Shown here: one piece after another, positions 7,110 to 9,855 of the stretch | Numbering within the stretch: the stretch's first letter is position 1 | How the letters are laid out: every line of letters begins with the position of its first letter | Assembly (NCBI GenBank): GCA_037443425.1 | Contig: JBBIOI010000122.1 | Location: forward strand, 1 to 9,855 | Direction: 5' to 3' | Origin: JBBIOI01 sp037443425 | GTDB taxonomy: Bacteria; Desulfobacterota; BSN033; UBA1163 | Length of the DNA stretch: 9,855 nt | Position numbers and translations under genes: made by a program | Notes under the pieces: model-generated | Told to the model about the DNA's origin: nothing | What the model saw: the letters and a program-made list of their open reading frames with translations, nothing else | Databases searched by the model: none

Positions 7110-8636
7110 TGGCCTTGCAACCTGTTTATTTTTTAATACTTCCAACGCAGTACAGATATATTTTCTTGTATCATGAGGCATTATAACATCGTCTACACAT
7201 CCTCTTTCAGCTGCCTGGTAAGGATGTTCAAGTTTATTTCTATATTCCTCAATCAATTTTTTTGCAGTTTCCTTTGGATCAGGAGAGGCCTTAATTTCTT
7301 TTGCAAATATTACACTCGCAGCTGTTTCTGCTCCAACAATATTGATCCTTGCAGTTGGCCAGGCAAAACATAGATCTGCACCGATACTTTTATCCAGCAT
7401 AGCATAATGTGCACCAGCATATGATTTTCCAATTATGATTGAAATAAGTGGTACTGTTGCTTCTGCCCATGCAAAGAGGGTTTTTGCTCCATGACGCAAA
7501 ATCCCTTTCCATTCCTGAGGTGATCCAATCCAAAAACCCGGACAATCAACAAAGGTTACAAGTGGAATATTGAAGAGGTCGCAGAAGCGAACAAATCTTG
7601 CCAATTTATCTGATGCATCATAATCAAGGCCTCCCATTAGAACCTTTGGCTGATTGGCAACAATTCCAACTGACATTCCGTTGAAACGGGCAAATCCTAC
7701 GATAAGATTTCGGGCAAAATATTTATGTATCTCAAAAAAAGTTCCTTTATCCACCACCTTTTCAATCAGACCATACATATCATAAGGTATCCTAAGATTA
7801 GGGTCTGGTAGAAACTCATCAAGTTCAGGGATTTCCCGGTTTGGATCATCTCCTGTCTCTATAACAGGAGGTTTTTCTTTATTATTAGATGGAAGATAGG
7901 ATAAAAGTTTTCTACATAATTCTATGCATTCCCTTTCATCTTCTCCCACTACATGTGTTCCACCCGATTTTATTGCATGTGCCTTCCAACCAGCAAGTTC
8001 TTCCAGTGTGATATCTTCACCTGTCTGAGTTTTTACAAATGCAGGTCCAGCGATTCCCATAAAACCTGTTGTCTTACTCTGTATGAGAAAATCATTCATA
8101 ATGGGATGGTAGGCCTGTCCGCCAAGGCATGGTCCAAGAAGAAGTGCGATTTGAGGAACGATTCCCGAAGCCAATATCTGGGCTCGAAACGTCCACCCGT
8201 AAGCCTCGAGTGTATCAAATCCTTCCTGTAGGCGAGCACCTCCAGAGTCATTTATTCCGACAAAAGGCCATCCCTTCTCTTTTGCAAATTCACATGCCCA
8301 GACAAACTTCTTTCCATGATATTCACCAAATGTTCCAGCCATTGCAGTATAGTCTTCAGAAGCCACTACCACATATCTGCCATTTACCTTACCATAACCT
8401 GTGACAACTCCTTCAGCTGGGATAAACCTTTCTGCCATTCCAAAATCGTGTTGGCGATGTTTAATGAAAGGACCCACCTCAACAAATGTTCCTGGGTCCA
8501 TTAGTAGGTCAATCCTTTCTCGAGCATTTGTTTGACCTTTTTCACGACGTTTTGCCAACTCCTTTTCCCCGCCCATGGCAAGAATCGCTTTTCTTCGCTT
8601 CATATACTCTTCATATATTGCATCAAATTTACCCAT
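7080..8636 (-). CDS. Acyl-CoA carboxylase/decarboxylase carboxyltransferase subunit (PccB/MmdA family)
   Basis: This 518-residue cytoplasmic protein of the biotin-dependent carboxyltransferase family moves a carboxyl group between carboxybiotin and an acyl-CoA. It has the two crotonase-like halves of the family. The N half shows the typical opening (KREKGQTNARERIDLLMDPGTF in pieces across 31-51), SGGARLQEG (131-139), the first oxyanion-hole loop GPCLGGQAY (168-176) and TGEDITLEELAG (205-216). The C half shows IVANQP (325-330), ARFVRFCDLFNIPL (346-359), DCPGF (364-368), RHGAK (381-385) and the second loop GKSYAGAHYAM (403-413). That loop and the region after DCPGF depart from the usual PccB/MmdA wording, so propionyl-, methylmalonyl-, glutaconyl- or another acyl-CoA cannot be chosen. 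No biotin carboxylase, biotin carrier or decarboxylase membrane subunit is adjacent. The ATG has an ideal AAAGGAGG six bases upstream (8643-8650). Family is secure, substrate is not. Confidence 0.9.
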   Translation of the reverse strand: MGKFDAIYEEYMKRRKAILAMGGEKELAKRREKGQTNARERIDLLMDPGTFVEVGPFIKHRQHDFGMAERFIPAEGVVTGYGKVNGRYVVVASEDYTAMAGTFGEYHGKKFVWACEFAKEKGWPFVGINDSGGARLQEGFDTLEAYGWTFRAQILASGIVPQIALLLGPCLGGQAYHPIMNDFLIQSKTTGFMGIAGPAFVKTQTGEDITLEELAGWKAHAIKSGGTHVVGEDERECIELCRKLLSYLPSNNKEKPPVIETGDDPNREIPELDEFLPDPNLRIPYDMYGLIEKVVDKGTFFEIHKYFARNLIVGFARFNGMSVGIVANQPKVLMGGLDYDASDKLARFVRFCDLFNIPLVTFVDCPGFWIGSPQEWKGILRHGAKTLFAWAEATVPLISIIIGKSYAGAHYAMLDKSIGADLCFAWPTARINIVGAETAASVIFAKEIKASPDPKETAKKLIEEYRNKLEHPYQAAERGCVDDVIMPHDTRKYICTALEVLKNKQVARPWKKYSNINL

Positions 8637-8642
8637 CGAAAG

Positions 8643-8650
8643 CCTCCTTT
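8643..8650 (-). promoter_or_regulatory. Strong ribosome binding site of the carboxyltransferase gene
   Basis: The minus strand reads AAAGGAGG, a near-perfect complement of the 16S rRNA tail, six bases before the ATG at 8634-8636. It fixes the start and suggests high expression; it is clearly the best ribosome binding site in the window. Confidence 0.85.
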
Positions 8651-8675
8651 CTTAATAAATGAATTTTTTCACAAT

Positions 8676-8705
8676 ATTATTAGCAGAAAAAAAGATTTAT
8701 ATCAA
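8676..8705 (-). promoter_or_regulatory. Possible promoter for the carboxyltransferase gene
   Basis: On the minus strand TTGATA (8700-8705) is followed after 18 bases by AATAAT (8676-8681); shifted one base it is TAATAA with a 17-base spacer and a TGC before it. It lies in the 114-base divergent gap shared with the plus-strand sensor gene, about 26 bases before the ribosome binding site. The sequence is AT-rich, so this remains a pattern match. I see no comparably good promoter for the plus-strand gene in the same gap. Confidence 0.38.
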
Positions 8706-8750
8706 GTTTTTTTCTTTACTTTTTAAATTTTTTTTGCTAACTTGTAACTA

Positions 8751-9824
8751 ATGAAGATTTTTACAAAATCTCAAATTGCTTTATTTTTTCTTGCCTTTGC
8801 TTGTGCCATAGGTGTTGTAACAAGTCTCATTGTAAATCATCTGGTAACGAATCAAATAATCTTTGAGGCTCAAGAGCGGGTAAAGGAACATTTAAGCACA
8901 GCAAGGTGGATCTATCAATCAAGGATAAAAGAGATTGAGAGAATAGTTCATTGGACATCTATTAGGCATGTACTGAAGAATTCAGTTAAGCAAAGAAGTG
9001 TATCAGAAATTGAAGAAGAACTGCTAAATCTTATGAAAGAAGAGAGGTTCGATTTTTTAACTTTGGTAGATAAAAGAGGTGTAGTTATATATAGAGTTCA
9101 TAATCCAAGGTCGTTTGGAGATAGTTTAATCAACGATATATTTGTGAAAAAGGCCTTGGAAGGAGGAAACATTTCAGGTACCCAGATAATAGAAAAAGAT
9201 GATTTATCAAAAGAAGGTAATGATTTATTGAAGAAATCTTACATTAGGGTAATTCCAACACCAAAGGCAAAACCTATTGAGAAAACAGAGATGGAAAAGG
9301 CAATGGTAATTAAATCGTCTTACCCAATCAAGGATTTTAATGGTGAGGTTATTGGCGCAATTGTAGGAGGAATTCTTCTTAATCATAATTATGAGATAGT
9401 AGATTTGATCAAAAATGTGGTCTTTTCAGGTGTTAAATATAGAGACAAAGAGATAGGGACAGTTACCATCTTTTTGGGTGATCTTAGGATCTCAACAAAT
9501 GTCATTGATAGAGAGGGAAATAGAGCTGTTGGGACTCGTGCCATGAAGGAAGTTGGGGAACAGGTTCTTGAAAAAGGAATCCCATGGATTCAAAGGGCAT
9601 TTGTCGTAGATGATTGGTATATCACAGCCTATGAACCAATAAGGGATATTGAGAATCGTATTGTCGGGATGCTCTATGTAGGAATGTTAGAGGCCAGATA
9701 TGAATCAATGAGAGAAAAAATTATACTTTTATTCTTTCTATTTTCGATGTCAGGGATGCTTATTGCCTTAACTATCTCTTTTATATTATCGTGGAAAATG
9801 CTAAAAGGGTTTAAAACCCTTTAA
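8751..9824 (+). CDS. Membrane-bound Cache-domain sensor protein without output domain
   Basis: This 357-residue protein has an N-terminal membrane helix (about 7-29), a long extracytoplasmic region (about 30-322) and a second helix (about 323-347). The outer region resembles the two-part Cache (Cache_3-Cache_2 fusion type) ligand-binding modules of chemoreceptors and sensor kinases: DFLTLVDKRGVVIYR (101-115), VIGAIVGGILLN (200-211), then the membrane-proximal part with GDLRISTNV (243-251), GNRAVGTRA (256-264), RAFVVDDWYITAYEPI (282-297) and RIVGMLYVG (303-311), all typical of the family. After helix 2 only about ten residues (ending MLKGFKTL) remain, just where a HAMP domain would begin; no kinase, cyclase or methyl-accepting part follows. 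It may work with a separately encoded partner downstream, or be a truncated receptor. The ATG has no evident ribosome binding site, but an in-frame stop lies two codons upstream. It is divergent from the carboxyltransferase gene. The ligand is unknown. Confidence 0.85.
   Translation: MKIFTKSQIALFFLAFACAIGVVTSLIVNHLVTNQIIFEAQERVKEHLSTARWIYQSRIKEIERIVHWTSIRHVLKNSVKQRSVSEIEEELLNLMKEERFDFLTLVDKRGVVIYRVHNPRSFGDSLINDIFVKKALEGGNISGTQIIEKDDLSKEGNDLLKKSYIRVIPTPKAKPIEKTEMEKAMVIKSSYPIKDFNGEVIGAIVGGILLNHNYEIVDLIKNVVFSGVKYRDKEIGTVTIFLGDLRISTNVIDREGNRAVGTRAMKEVGEQVLEKGIPWIQRAFVVDDWYITAYEPIRDIENRIVGMLYVGMLEARYESMREKIILLFFLFSMSGMLIALTISFILSWKMLKGFKTL
9804..9822. repeat. Perfect inverted repeat spanning the 3' end of the sensor gene
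   Basis: AAAGGGTTT, one A, AAACCCTTT: 9-base perfect arms around a single base, ending within the TAA stop codon (9822-9824). As RNA it could fold as AAAGGG/CCCTTT with a 7-base loop. The following sequence is AT-rich but has no clean T-run, so it is at best a weak terminator. It might instead be a protein-binding palindrome or a trace of the event that ended the reading frame here. Confidence 0.5.
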
Positions 9825-9855
9825 GTATATTTTAAGTAATTAAACAATTAAATAT

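Noticed and set aside
8706..8750. Promoter and ribosome binding site for the plus-strand sensor gene
   Set aside because: The stretch is mostly T-runs; I could not place a convincing -35/-10 pair or a purine-rich site before the ATG at 8751.
9825..9855. Frameshift continuation of the sensor into a HAMP domain
   Set aside because: All three frames after the stop close within the remaining bases and none reads like HAMP, so a single base error does not restore the protein within the visible sequence.
1..9855. CRISPR arrays, tRNA or rRNA genes, insertion sequences, phage or defence modules
   Set aside because: No regularly spaced repeats, cloverleaf-like segments, transposase motifs or terminal inverted repeats were seen; almost all of the window is explained by seven recognisable genes.

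Overview
This AT-rich window looks like bacterial chromosomal core DNA. It carries six protein genes on the minus strand (one cut by the window edge) and one on the plus strand. The run ftsH-folP-glmM-pdxJ, the long two-part form of FolP and the Cache-type sensor suggest a Gram-negative anaerobe of the Desulfobacterota (former Deltaproteobacteria) or a neighbouring phylum. That placement is inference from gene order and protein style; there is no rRNA or other marker here.

Layout, read along minus-strand transcription from high to low coordinates. (1) 8636-7080: a biotin-dependent acyl-CoA carboxyltransferase subunit with an ideal ribosome binding site. (2) 7079-7018: a short gap with a GC-rich double-hairpin element that stands out from its AT-rich surroundings. 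(3) 7017-5029: a membrane-anchored, LtaS-like alkaline-phosphatase-superfamily enzyme with five N-terminal membrane helices. (4) 5028-4856: an AT-rich gap with a plausible promoter and an operator-like palindrome. (5) 4855-1: ftsH (membrane AAA+ protease), folP (dihydropteroate synthase), glmM (phosphoglucosamine mutase) and pdxJ (pyridoxine 5'-phosphate synthase, C-terminus outside the window). Gaps of 6, about 34 and 20 bases indicate one operon.

On the plus strand, 8751-9824 diverges from the carboxyltransferase gene. It encodes a membrane protein with a large extracytoplasmic Cache-type sensor region between two membrane helices. It stops exactly where a HAMP and transmitter region would normally begin, so any signalling partner must lie beyond the window.

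The ftsH-pdxJ cluster is housekeeping: membrane protein quality control, folate synthesis, UDP-GlcNAc precursor supply and vitamin B6 synthesis. The LtaS-like enzyme probably modifies an envelope glycan or lipid. The carboxyltransferase probably serves short-chain acyl-CoA metabolism, with biotin carboxylase and biotin carrier encoded elsewhere. I found no CRISPR array, tRNA, rRNA, transposase, phage gene or convincing new multi-gene system. The points most worth a second look are the double-hairpin element, the palindrome upstream of ftsH, the sensor without an output domain, and the unusual second active-site segment of the carboxyltransferase. No stretch longer than 300 bases lacks a gene.
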